This document shows, piece after piece, positions 1 through 6,037 of a stretch of 6,954 nt of DNA. A program made the translations under genes and the position numbers. Source of the DNA: Bacillota bacterium (lineage in GTDB: Bacteria > Bacillota > Clostridia > Lachnospirales > Lachnospiraceae); NCBI GenBank assembly GCA_023437365.1, contig JAEZGK010000088.1, forward strand, positions 1-6,954. Direction: 5' to 3'. Numbering within the stretch: position 1 is the stretch's first letter; the number at the start of each line of letters is the position of its first letter. A model generated the notes under the pieces. The model was not told the origin of the DNA. It saw nothing but the letters and a program-made list of their open reading frames with translations, and ran no database searches.

Positions 1-86
1 ATCGCGGCCAGCTCAGCCAGCTCACAGCATTCGCTATCCGCAGGGATGCGGCATACTTCAGCCTTTGCATTCGCAGAAAACGACAT
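1..86 (-). CDS. whiA: Sporulation/cell-division regulator WhiA (5' end only)
   Basis: Reading leftwards from an ATG at 86, the frame is open to the window edge and gives 28 codons starting MSFSANAKAEVCRIP and continuing into ECCELAELAA. The MSFS start and the Cys-Cys followed by an LAELAA helix are typical of the N-terminus of WhiA, a DNA-binding protein with a LAGLIDADG-like N-terminal domain and a C-terminal helix-turn-helix. WhiA controls sporulation genes in Streptomyces and affects division and chromosome segregation in Bacillus. The identity is supported by the neighbour: whiA follows rapZ, directly or after yvcK, in many Gram-positive genomes. The start is set by TAGGAG 8 nt upstream, part of which is the rapZ stop codon. 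About nine tenths of the protein lies outside the window, so intactness cannot be judged. Confidence 0.88.
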   Translation of the reverse strand, partial: MSFSANAKAEVCRIPADSECCELAELAA

Positions 87-94
87 GGCGAATG

Positions 95-100
95 CTCCTA
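95..100 (-). promoter_or_regulatory. whiA ribosome binding site overlapping the rapZ stop
   Basis: The minus strand reads TAGGAG, in which TAG is the rapZ stop codon and AGGAG is a Shine-Dalgarno core 8 nt from the whiA ATG. A ribosome finishing rapZ sits on the whiA initiation site, so translational coupling is likely (inference). Confidence 0.75.
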
Positions 101-955
101 GTGCCTGTACACGAGGTCCCGGTGCTCGATGGTCACGCGGTGCCCCTGCGCCTGAAATATGCGGAAAAGTTCCTCAGCGATCACGACGCTGCGGTGTACG
201 CCGCCCGTACAGCCAATTGCGATCACCAGCGTCTTCTTATCCTGTTCCAGATAATACGGCGCGACGTAGTTGACCAACTCATTGATCTTGTCAAGGAATA
301 TGTGTGCCCGCGGAAAGGACAATACGTAATCCTTCACGCTCTGTTCACGGCCGGTACGTTGGCGCAGAGTCTCTTCATAAAATGGGTTAGGCAAAAACCG
401 CATATCAAAAACCATGTCCGCATCGATAGGAATGCCGCGCTTATACCCAAATGTCGTAACAGCGATTAGTATGCCCTTGTCGCTCTCTTCGTTAAACAGC
501 CTGTCCATCGTTTCCCCAAGCTTTTTTAAGCTGTAGGTGGACGTATCCATCACATTGTTAGCAAGGTCCTTGATGCGTTTGAGGCTCTCACGTTCTCGCG
601 ATATGCCGCTGATGATGTTGCCGTCGGGAGACAGCGGATGCCGCCGCCTCGTTTCCTTGAACCGGCGTACCAATGCTTCGTCATCCGCATCCAGATACAA
701 TATCGACAGTTCAATGTCGTCCATTTCCCTGAGACACATGATGTCAGCGAACACGTCCTCGAACATGTCACCCATCCGCATATCCACCACCGTCGCGGCC
801 TTGTTGATATCGTCGTTCTCGAAGCATATCTTCGCGAATTCGGGAATCAACTTAGGCGGCAGATTGTCCACGCAGAAATAGCCCATGTCTTCAAAACGCT
901 TGAGCGCCTGAGACCGGCCCGCGCCGGACAATCCGGTAATTATCACAAACTTCAT
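98..955 (-). CDS. rapZ: RapZ / YvcJ family P-loop nucleotide-binding protein
   Basis: The 285-residue product matches the usual length of the family (284 in E. coli, 295 in B. subtilis). Visible motifs are a Walker A loop GLSGAGRS at residues 8-15, the GYFCVDNLPP stretch at 25-34, VDMR at 57-60, LDADDEALVRRFKETRRRHP near 88-107, the C-terminal block FGYKRGIPIDADMVFD from 169 with RFLPNPF after it, and GCTGGVHRS at 248-256. Family members bind nucleotides. E. coli RapZ is an RNA-binding adaptor that directs RNase E to the sRNA GlmZ and so tunes glucosamine-6-phosphate synthesis for the cell wall. B. subtilis YvcJ hydrolyses GTP and influences competence. GlmZ is not expected in this lineage, so the target here is unknown. 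The Walker A lysine is replaced by Arg14, a variant I recall from actinobacterial homologues. The gene starts 1 nt after the PHP gene and sits 11 nt before whiA. Confidence 0.95.
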   Translation of the reverse strand: MKFVIITGLSGAGRSQALKRFEDMGYFCVDNLPPKLIPEFAKICFENDDINKAATVVDMRMGDMFEDVFADIMCLREMDDIELSILYLDADDEALVRRFKETRRRHPLSPDGNIISGISRERESLKRIKDLANNVMDTSTYSLKKLGETMDRLFNEESDKGILIAVTTFGYKRGIPIDADMVFDMRFLPNPFYEETLRQRTGREQSVKDYVLSFPRAHIFLDKINELVNYVAPYYLEQDKKTLVIAIGCTGGVHRSVVIAEELFRIFQAQGHRVTIEHRDLVYRH

Positions 956-956
956 G

Positions 957-1658
957 TCAATCCTCCGTTACGTTGACGATATTGTGCGGGCTTAAGCCCG
1001 CTTTTTTGGCCAGCGCCAGCGCGTTCTGCGCCCGCCCCACGTGCTCCGGGCAGTGCGCGTCGCTGGAAACCACAAACCGAGCACCCGCCGCCGCCGCTTC
1101 GGCGACATCCTCAGGCTTTAGGTCGTGGTGCTTGTTGTTGATTTCAAACAGCACCCCGTAATCGGCACAGGCTTTTGCCAGCGTTTTCACGTTCACAGGT
1201 ACGCCATAGCCGGGGTGCGATATGATGTGGATGCGGTGCCGCCGCATCGCCTCAATATATGCTTTGGTGATTGCGTCCGCGCGCCCGGCAAAGCCCGGCG
1301 TCCAAAACGTCCACATGGTTTTCAGATCACGGCAGAGCGCAGCCTTGTGAAACCCCATTATCACTGTATCAAAAACGCCTTCCGGCATGTCCACTCCGCC
1401 GTCCAGCCCCACAATATTCAACTCAATGGCCGCACGCACCTCAATGCGGCCGGCGTATTTCTGTTTGGCCTGGTCGATACATGACAGATAATGCCCAATA
1501 CGGCGCCTCCCGATACCATACAGCGGATGCGCGACGGAGTGGTCAGATATACCGATGGTAACAAGCCCCCGGCTTATTGCCGCCTCCACGTTGTCGTCCA
1601 CGCTGCCCGTGCCGTGGCTGTGTACCGTGTGCGTGTGGTAGTCCGCGGTCAGCCTCAT
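957..1658 (-). CDS. PHP-domain metal-dependent phosphoesterase, YcdX-like
   Basis: The 233-residue protein is a single PHP (polymerase and histidinol phosphatase) domain. The metal-ligand set looks complete: H8 and H10 in DYHTHT, H15 in VHSHG, D39-H40 in ISDHS, E79 in AAIELN, H104 in MGFHK, H148 in IISHPG, E172 in LFEINN, and D200/H202 in SSDAH. This is the pattern of the trinuclear YcdX-type phosphatases, cytoplasmic enzymes that cleave phosphomonoesters. The physiological substrate is not known, and histidinol phosphatase is less likely since no his genes are nearby. The ATG at 1658 overlaps the murB stop as ATGA; the G-rich stretch GGGGGAG lies very close to it, so initiation probably depends on coupling from murB. 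rapZ follows after 1 nt. A PHP gene between murB and rapZ recurs in Clostridia, which suggests a role tied to envelope or sugar-phosphate metabolism (inference). Confidence 0.9.
   Translation of the reverse strand: MRLTADYHTHTVHSHGTGSVDDNVEAAISRGLVTIGISDHSVAHPLYGIGRRRIGHYLSCIDQAKQKYAGRIEVRAAIELNIVGLDGGVDMPEGVFDTVIMGFHKAALCRDLKTMWTFWTPGFAGRADAITKAYIEAMRRHRIHIISHPGYGVPVNVKTLAKACADYGVLFEINNKHHDLKPEDVAEAAAAGARFVVSSDAHCPEHVGRAQNALALAKKAGLSPHNIVNVTED
962..966 (-). promoter_or_regulatory. rapZ ribosome binding site inside the PHP gene
   Basis: GGAGG on the minus strand lies 6 nt before the rapZ ATG at 955, within the last codons of the upstream PHP gene. It is the strongest Shine-Dalgarno match in the window and confirms this start. 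Confidence 0.75.
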
Positions 1659-2554
1659 CTCTCCCCCGCTATCCTCACTTCCGGCTCCAGCCAGATACCG
1701 CTCGCCTGAAATACGCGCGCCTGCACCTCTTCAATCAGCGAAATGAGTTCCTCCGGAGTTGCACCGCCGCGGTTGATCACGAAACCGGCATGCTTCTCAG
1801 AAACCTCCGCACCGCCGATCCGTAAGCCCTTAAGCCCCGTCTGCTCAATCAGTGTGCCCGCATAGTAGCCTTCGGGCCGTCGGAACGTGCTGCCTGCACT
1901 GGGGTATTCCAGCGGCTGCTTGTCGCGCCGCCGTACGTTCAGCTCCTCCAGCTTTTTGAGGCTATCCTGCTCATCGCAGGAAAACAGCTTCAGCCGCACG
2001 CCAGTCACCACCAGCGGCACTGCCGCCAGTACGCTGTGGCGGTAACCAAAATCCATCTCGTTCTGGCGCAGCACCAGATCGCCCGCTGCCGACGTCAGAA
2101 ACACCTCTTCCACAAAGTCGCCGATCTCGCCGCCGTAAGCACCCGCGTTCATATATATCGCGCCACCGATCGTGCCGGGAATTCCACCTAAGAATTCGGC
2201 ACCGCCCAGGCAGTGCGCCGCAGCCTGCCGCACCAGCACTGAGAGCTGGGTTCCGCTCTTGGCCATCACACAGCTGCCGTCAAACGTCAGCCCGGAGAAA
2301 TTGTCCCCCAGTTTCATCACGATGCCGCGCAGCCCATTGCTGGTCACCAGCAAATTAGTGCCCCGCCCCATCACAAACAGGGGGCATTCAAGGTACTTCG
2401 CGGTTTTCAGTACCTTGCGTACCTCTTCCACCGTTTTGGGCAACGCCATCACATCCGCAGGACCGCCCACCTTGAACGACGTATGAGCCGCCATCGGTTC
2501 GTCCCGCCGGACGTCCTCAATCGAATCCGATAAAATATCAAACGCTTCTCTCAT
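1655..2554 (-). CDS. murB: UDP-N-acetylenolpyruvoylglucosamine reductase MurB
   Basis: MurB reduces the enolpyruvyl group of UDP-GlcNAc-enolpyruvate to lactyl with FAD and NADPH, giving UDP-MurNAc, the second committed cytoplasmic step to peptidoglycan. From the ATG at 2554 the protein has 299 residues, the size of the shorter type II MurB. In order: an FAD-binding PCMH-type domain with HTSFKVGGPAD at 24-34, GRGTNLL at 63-69, and GIPGTIGGAIYMNAGAYGGE at 124-143; then YRHS at 171-174. In the C-terminal domain, YPSAGSTFRRP at 217-227 holds the likely catalytic S222, EVSEKHAGFVIN lies at 250-261, and LEPEVR at 289-294 supplies the catalytic glutamate. The start is favoured by GGGGAG 8 nt upstream. 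A longer in-frame extension to a TTG at 2707 has no MurB-like sequence and crosses the repeats of the gap. The gene heads block B and overlaps the PHP gene by 4 bp. Confidence 0.95.
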   Translation of the reverse strand: MREAFDILSDSIEDVRRDEPMAAHTSFKVGGPADVMALPKTVEEVRKVLKTAKYLECPLFVMGRGTNLLVTSNGLRGIVMKLGDNFSGLTFDGSCVMAKSGTQLSVLVRQAAAHCLGGAEFLGGIPGTIGGAIYMNAGAYGGEIGDFVEEVFLTSAAGDLVLRQNEMDFGYRHSVLAAVPLVVTGVRLKLFSCDEQDSLKKLEELNVRRRDKQPLEYPSAGSTFRRPEGYYAGTLIEQTGLKGLRIGGAEVSEKHAGFVINRGGATPEELISLIEEVQARVFQASGIWLEPEVRIAGER

Positions 2555-2562
2555 ATAGCCCT

Positions 2563-2568
2563 CTCCCC
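2563..2568 (-). promoter_or_regulatory. murB ribosome binding site
   Basis: GGGGAG on the minus strand lies 8 nt before the ATG at 2554. It decides between this start and the longer open frame reaching back to a TTG at 2707. Confidence 0.65.
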
Positions 2569-2588
2569 AATTACCTCTCTCCGATTGA

Positions 2589-2617
2589 AGTTTACACCAC
2601 CTTGGCTCAAAGCACAA
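2589..2617 (-). promoter_or_regulatory. Candidate sigma-A-type promoter for murB (weak)
   Basis: On the minus strand TTGTGC (2617-2612) is separated by exactly 17 nt from TAAACT (2594-2589), which matches TATAAT at 4 of 6 positions. The -10 lies about 35 nt before the murB ATG. The -35 overlaps the loop and one arm of the 10-bp inverted repeat at 2605-2627, which would place a regulator site or hairpin on it. Matches of this quality are common by chance, so this is only a candidate. Confidence 0.25.
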
Positions 2618-2627
2618 TGCTTTGAGC
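2605..2627. repeat. Perfect 10-bp inverted repeat, 3-nt loop
   Basis: GCTCAAAGCA at 2605-2614 and TGCTTTGAGC at 2618-2627 are exact reverse complements around CAA. In the transcript of either strand this folds to a tight hairpin. No T-tract follows on the minus strand, so it does not look like a terminator. It begins about 50 nt upstream of the murB ATG and overlaps the candidate -35 hexamer. Confidence 0.85.
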
Positions 2628-2630
2628 TTA

Positions 2631-2652
2631 GCAGAAGCCTTTGTCTTTCTGC
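2631..2652. repeat. 6-bp inverted repeat, 10-nt loop
   Basis: GCAGAA at 2631-2636 pairs with TTCTGC at 2647-2652. A stem of this length is near what chance gives in a gap of this size; it is listed because it directly abuts the stronger repeat at 2605-2627. Confidence 0.45.
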
Positions 2653-2672
2653 CCGACTTCCGGCTTTGTTCG

Positions 2673-2694
2673 TTTCGCCTCGCACCTAGCGAAA
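2673..2694. repeat. 6-bp inverted repeat, 10-nt loop
   Basis: TTTCGC at 2673-2678 pairs with GCGAAA at 2689-2694. It is weak on its own. On the minus strand its first arm runs out of the six-T tract at 2697-2692. Confidence 0.4.
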
Positions 2695-2726
2695 AAACGC
2701 GTTGCAAGCTTCGTAAGTCACAATGT

Positions 2727-2754
2727 GTGGGCGGTCTATTCCCGCCTTACCCAC
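2727..2754. repeat. GC-rich bulged inverted repeat
   Basis: GTGGG (2727-2731) pairs with CCCAC (2750-2754), and CGG (2732-2734) with CCG (2742-2744), leaving a 5-nt bulge on one side. An alternative pairing is GGCGG (2730-2734) with CCGCC (2742-2746). The two pairings compete, so the fold is uncertain. Confidence 0.5.
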
Positions 2755-2761
2755 GTAATGT

Positions 2762-2788
2762 ATACTATGGTATGACTCACCATAGTAT
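2762..2788. repeat. Perfect 9-bp inverted repeat, 9-nt spacer
   Basis: ATACTATGG at 2762-2770 and CCATAGTAT at 2780-2788 are exact reverse complements. The spacer contains TGACTCA, itself a near-palindrome, so the whole element is symmetric like a dimer-protein operator. It lies 20 nt past the uvrC stop. On the minus strand it is preceded by an A-rich stretch and not followed by T, so it is a poor terminator for uvrC; on the plus strand it is followed by TATTATTTT. Confidence 0.8.
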
Positions 2789-2808
2789 TATTTTCGGGTA
2801 TATATGGT

Positions 2809-4641
2809 TCAGCTTTCGCCTCCCGCCTCCGACTCAAAATAATCTACCACCGCCTGCGCCGATCGTATATCCATACCCGGCACGCTTGCAATCTCTTCCG
2901 CGCTGGCTGCGCGGATGTCCCCCACCGTCTCAAAGTGTTTCAGCAGCGCTTTCGCGCGGCTCTGCCCCACGTACGGAATCTTCAGCAGCGCCGAATCCTC
3001 CACCTTATTAAGGCGCAGGTTCCGGTGATACGTGATTGCGAACCGGTGCGCCTCATCGCGGATGCGCGTCAGCAGCTTCAAGGCCGGGCTGCTTTTATCC
3101 AGCACGATGGGGTCGCTCTGCCCCACCACGAACACCTCTTCCTCGCGCTTGGCGAGGCTGATCAACGGCAGATCCTCCAGCCCAAGCGATGCCAGTGCGT
3201 CATACGCCGAATGCAGCTGTCCCTTGCCACCGTCCACCACGATCAAACTGGGAAGCTCCTCGAACCCTTCCGCGCCCTGCAGCGCGCGCTTCAAACGCCG
3301 GGTCAGCACCTCGTTCATCGATGCGAAATCATCCGCGCCCTCGACCGTCTTGATCTTAAACCGCCGATACGACTTCTTCTCCGGCTTGCCGCCGCGGAAC
3401 ACTACCATGGACGCCACAGAATCCGTCCCCTGCGTGTTGGATATATCGTAGCATTCCATGCGGTCCACATCCGTATCCAAACCCAGCGCTTCCTTTAGCG
3501 CTACGAGCGCGCCTGTGGTCTGGTTGAATTCGTGCTGGATGCGCGCAAGCCGCCTGTCAAGCGCCTCTTTCGCGTTGCTTAAAGCCATGTCCACCAGACG
3601 CTTGTTATCTCCCTTCTCCGGCACATGGACGACCACCTTAGAGCCGCGCAGCTGCGTCAGCCACTGCTCTATCAGTTCCTTTTCCTCCGGCTCCGCGGAA
3701 ACATATATCTGCTTGGCGACGCCGGTGACGCTCGAGTAATACTGCTTCAATGTCTGGGACAGGATCGCTTCCGCCGTTTCATCCTCACACTTGATGAAAA
3801 AGCGCTCTGTGTGGTTCAGCTCACCGCGGCGGACGAACATGCCCTGCACCACCGCCTCGCCGTCCTGCATCCACACGGCAAACACGTCCTTGTCGTTGAG
3901 ATCCGGAAACGCGGCCTTCTGCTTCTCGAACAGCCGCTCCAGCGCACGTATGCGGTCGCGCATCATCGCGGCCTTCTCATATTCCATGTTTTCGGAGGCG
4001 GCTTTCATATCCTCCTCGAACTGGCGGCGCAGCCCCTTGTACCGGCCGGAGAGGAAGTCCGCCACTTCATCAAGCATGCACTTGTATTCGTATTCGCTGA
4101 CCTTGCCAGCACACGGCGCGAGGCAGCGTCCCATCTCATAGTTGATGCACGGACGGTGCTTCTTGCCGTCCGGCAGATCCATGCGGCAGGTACGCACGGG
4201 AAACATCTTGCTCACCGTGTCCATCACGTCGTGCAGCACATGTGCCGCGATATACGGACCGTAATATTTCGCCCCGTCGTTCTCCACCTTACGCGTCACA
4301 GAAATGCGCGGAAACGCCTCGTTAAAGTCGATCCGGATATACGGGTAGTGCTTGTCGTCGCGCAGCAGTATGTTGTAGTACGGGCTGTAGCGCTTGATCA
4401 TGTTGCACTCGAGCATCAGCGCCTCGATCTCCGTACCCACCAGTATGTAATCGAAATCAGCGATCTCCCGCACCAGCGCCTGTGTCTTGGCGTCCTTGCG
4501 CGTGTTCTGGAAATAGCTGCTCACTCTGTTTTTCAACGCCACCGCTTTGCCGACGTATATCACCTTTCCGTCCGCATTCTTCATAAGATAAACGCCCGGC
4601 GTCTTGGGTAATGTTTTCAGCTTCTCGCGTATCGCGTCCAT
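2809..4641 (-). CDS. uvrC: Excinuclease ABC subunit C, UvrC
   Basis: UvrC makes both incisions around a DNA lesion in nucleotide excision repair after UvrA and UvrB have located it. From the ATG at 4641 the protein has 610 residues, as in E. coli. The N-terminal GIY-YIG nuclease (3' incision) shows PGVYLM at 15-20 and IYVGKA at 28-33, with Y29, K32, R39, E78 and N90 as expected active-site residues. Four cysteines, C152, C165, C173 and C177, match the positions reported to hold a 4Fe-4S cluster in E. coli UvrC. A UVR motif that contacts UvrB lies near 196-240. The RNase H-like nuclease (5' incision) has D399 in ECYDIS, D470 in IVVDGG and H532 in DEAHRF. A tandem helix-hairpin-helix closes the protein from about 550. 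The start follows the PBP stop as TGACATG with only a weak GGG upstream, so coupling is likely. The in-frame TTG at 4686 precedes the conserved start. Confidence 0.97.
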   Translation of the reverse strand: MDAIREKLKTLPKTPGVYLMKNADGKVIYVGKAVALKNRVSSYFQNTRKDAKTQALVREIADFDYILVGTEIEALMLECNMIKRYSPYYNILLRDDKHYPYIRIDFNEAFPRISVTRKVENDGAKYYGPYIAAHVLHDVMDTVSKMFPVRTCRMDLPDGKKHRPCINYEMGRCLAPCAGKVSEYEYKCMLDEVADFLSGRYKGLRRQFEEDMKAASENMEYEKAAMMRDRIRALERLFEKQKAAFPDLNDKDVFAVWMQDGEAVVQGMFVRRGELNHTERFFIKCEDETAEAILSQTLKQYYSSVTGVAKQIYVSAEPEEKELIEQWLTQLRGSKVVVHVPEKGDNKRLVDMALSNAKEALDRRLARIQHEFNQTTGALVALKEALGLDTDVDRMECYDISNTQGTDSVASMVVFRGGKPEKKSYRRFKIKTVEGADDFASMNEVLTRRLKRALQGAEGFEELPSLIVVDGGKGQLHSAYDALASLGLEDLPLISLAKREEEVFVVGQSDPIVLDKSSPALKLLTRIRDEAHRFAITYHRNLRLNKVEDSALLKIPYVGQSRAKALLKHFETVGDIRAASAEEIASVPGMDIRSAQAVVDYFESEAGGES

Positions 4642-4642
4642 G

Positions 4643-6037
4643 TCAATACCCGATATCAATCGCCTTGGCCAGCACCTTGGCCGCAACGGGAGCTGCGTTG
4701 CCGCCTCCCGAACCGGCCTTCTCCAGTATCACTGCGATGGCGAGCGGGCGCTCGTCGTCATCCACAAAGCCCACAAACCACGCGTGCTCCGCGTTGCCGT
4801 CTTCTCCCGCAATCTCCGCCGTGCCCGTTTTGCCGCCCACGGTATAGTTCTCCAGCGCCGCCTTTCTACCTGTACCCTTTTTGACAGCGTTGATCATATA
4901 TTCCTGCAATTCCTGCGCCGTATCCGAATTGATGGGCGTAGCCGCCGCTTTGGGTATCACGCTGTATGTTGTCTTCAGGCTGTTGCTCACCGAATACAGC
5001 AGCTTGGGCTGCATCATCACGCCGTCGTTGGCTATTGCCCCAGCGATCATACAAGCATGCAGCGGCGTAATCAGGTCGTGATACTGGCCGATGGACGACC
5101 ACGACAGGTTGGTCTTGTCGTCGGTGGATTCAAACACGCTCTCGCCCATCACCACATCGTCAAACAGCATGTCGTTGTTGAACAGGAACTTGTTCGCCTC
5201 GGCCGACAGCTTCTGAACACCCAGTTCCTGAACCGCCTCCGCGAAATACACGTTGCACGAATGCTGAATGGCCTCCTTCAGATCTTCCTTGCCGTGTTCG
5301 CCGGTGCACTTGATGGTTTTGCCGCCGATCTCGGTGCTTCCCTCGCACGTGGTCGTGAAACCGTCCAGACCGTTATCAATCAGCGCCGCCGCCGTCACCA
5401 GTTTGAACGTGCTGCCGGGCGGATACAGGCCGGAAAACGCGCGGTTCACCAGTTCGCTCTCGCCGCCGCCCTCCAGAAATTCTTTCATATCAGTCGGGTC
5501 AAACGTGGGCGATGACACAGATGCCAGCACCTCGCCCGTCTTATAATTCATCACCACGACAGCGCCGCGATTTTTACCCATCGCGTCCATCGCACGTTTG
5601 GAAAGTTCAGCGTCTATCGTCAGCGTTACATCGCTGCCCCGACGCTCCTCACCGGATACGAGGTCCACGATGCGCGTGATCGTGTCCTTGTCAAAGCCGA
5701 AAAGGTACTTGGCAAACATCGTCTGCGCGCCATATGTCATACCGTAGCTGTCGCCCACGATGTGCGCGACGGACTCACGCATGTCGCTGTCGTTAAGATA
5801 CTCGCGGTTGCCCTCTTCGTCTATGGTCAGCAGCGTGCGACCCGTGCGATCCTTGAGGTCGCCTGCCTTTACCGTCGTCTCCATGTTCTGTATGCGCGGG
5901 TTATACGGCGTAACGAACCAGCGCTCGCCGTACATGAACACCGCGTATCCCAGATATATCACAAGTCCGGCGAACATCACGGTGAATACGATGAGCAGCG
6001 CCCGAATGTTGCGCCGAAGCACGTTTTTCTTCATCAT
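4643..6037 (-). CDS. Class B penicillin-binding protein, PbpA-like D,D-transpeptidase
   Basis: The 464-residue protein has a short basic N-terminus and one membrane segment at about 13-35, so most of it faces outside. A short N-terminal region follows (DRTGRTLL at 63-70), then the transpeptidase domain from about 155. The three penicillin-binding motifs are intact: S209-T-F-K212 with nucleophile S209 in YPPGSTFK, S260-C-N262, and K403-T-G-T406. It would cross-link peptidoglycan stem peptides. Its small size, without PASTA repeats or a long pedestal, resembles the PbpA group found beside RodA in Actinobacteria and many Clostridia. The direct upstream partner here is an FtsW/RodA glycosyltransferase, a typical polymerase and cross-linker pair. 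Its ATG overlaps that gene's stop as ATGA, with GGGAGG 9 nt upstream; a second ATG follows at once but is less well spaced. Elongation, division or sporulation use cannot be told from sequence. Confidence 0.93.
   Translation of the reverse strand: MMKKNVLRRNIRALLIVFTVMFAGLVIYLGYAVFMYGERWFVTPYNPRIQNMETTVKAGDLKDRTGRTLLTIDEEGNREYLNDSDMRESVAHIVGDSYGMTYGAQTMFAKYLFGFDKDTITRIVDLVSGEERRGSDVTLTIDAELSKRAMDAMGKNRGAVVVMNYKTGEVLASVSSPTFDPTDMKEFLEGGGESELVNRAFSGLYPPGSTFKLVTAAALIDNGLDGFTTTCEGSTEIGGKTIKCTGEHGKEDLKEAIQHSCNVYFAEAVQELGVQKLSAEANKFLFNNDMLFDDVVMGESVFESTDDKTNLSWSSIGQYHDLITPLHACMIAGAIANDGVMMQPKLLYSVSNSLKTTYSVIPKAAATPINSDTAQELQEYMINAVKKGTGRKAALENYTVGGKTGTAEIAGEDGNAEHAWFVGFVDDDERPLAIAVILEKAGSGGGNAAPVAAKVLAKAIDIGY

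Larger units (their letters stand above)
2555..2808 (-). other. Non-coding gap between uvrC and murB, rich in inverted repeats
   Basis: These 254 nt are the only gap above 11 nt in the window. They hold two strong perfect inverted repeats (2605-2627 and 2762-2788), weaker ones at 2631-2652, 2673-2694 and 2727-2754, a run of six T on the minus strand (2697-2692) without a GC-rich stem before it, and a weak candidate murB promoter. I see no riboswitch family, tRNA or sRNA that I recognise, and no clear intrinsic terminator for uvrC. The minus strand is open in the murB frame from a TTG at 2707 but would give an Arg/Lys-rich stretch unlike MurB. Possible roles are a murB leader, an operator region, or an inserted interspersed repeat. 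Confidence 0.6.

Noticed and set aside
65..469. 134-codon open frame on the plus strand over rapZ and whiA
   Set aside because: It is antisense to well conserved rapZ coding sequence and resembles no known protein.
2692..2697. Run of six T on the minus strand as a uvrC terminator
   Set aside because: No GC-rich stem lies directly before it, and it is over 100 nt past the uvrC stop.
2555..2707. MurB start at the TTG at 2707
   Set aside because: The extra 51 residues do not look like MurB, the start codon is TTG, and the ATG at 2554 has a good Shine-Dalgarno and gives the usual length.
2605..2788. CRISPR-like array
   Set aside because: The inverted repeats differ from one another in sequence and there is no direct repeat with regular spacers.
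3625..4611. 328-codon open frame on the plus strand
   Set aside because: It lies entirely antisense to uvrC, whose catalytic residues are all intact. Its His/Arg/Leu/Val-rich composition is typical of the reverse of a GC-rich gene.
4642..4686. UvrC start at the TTG at 4686
   Set aside because: It would overlap the PBP gene by 44 nt and add residues ahead of the conserved start of the family; the ATG at 4641 gives 610 residues.
4604..5515. 303-codon open frame on the plus strand
   Set aside because: It is antisense to the PbpA-like gene, which shows all three transpeptidase motifs; no domain is recognisable in the plus-strand product.
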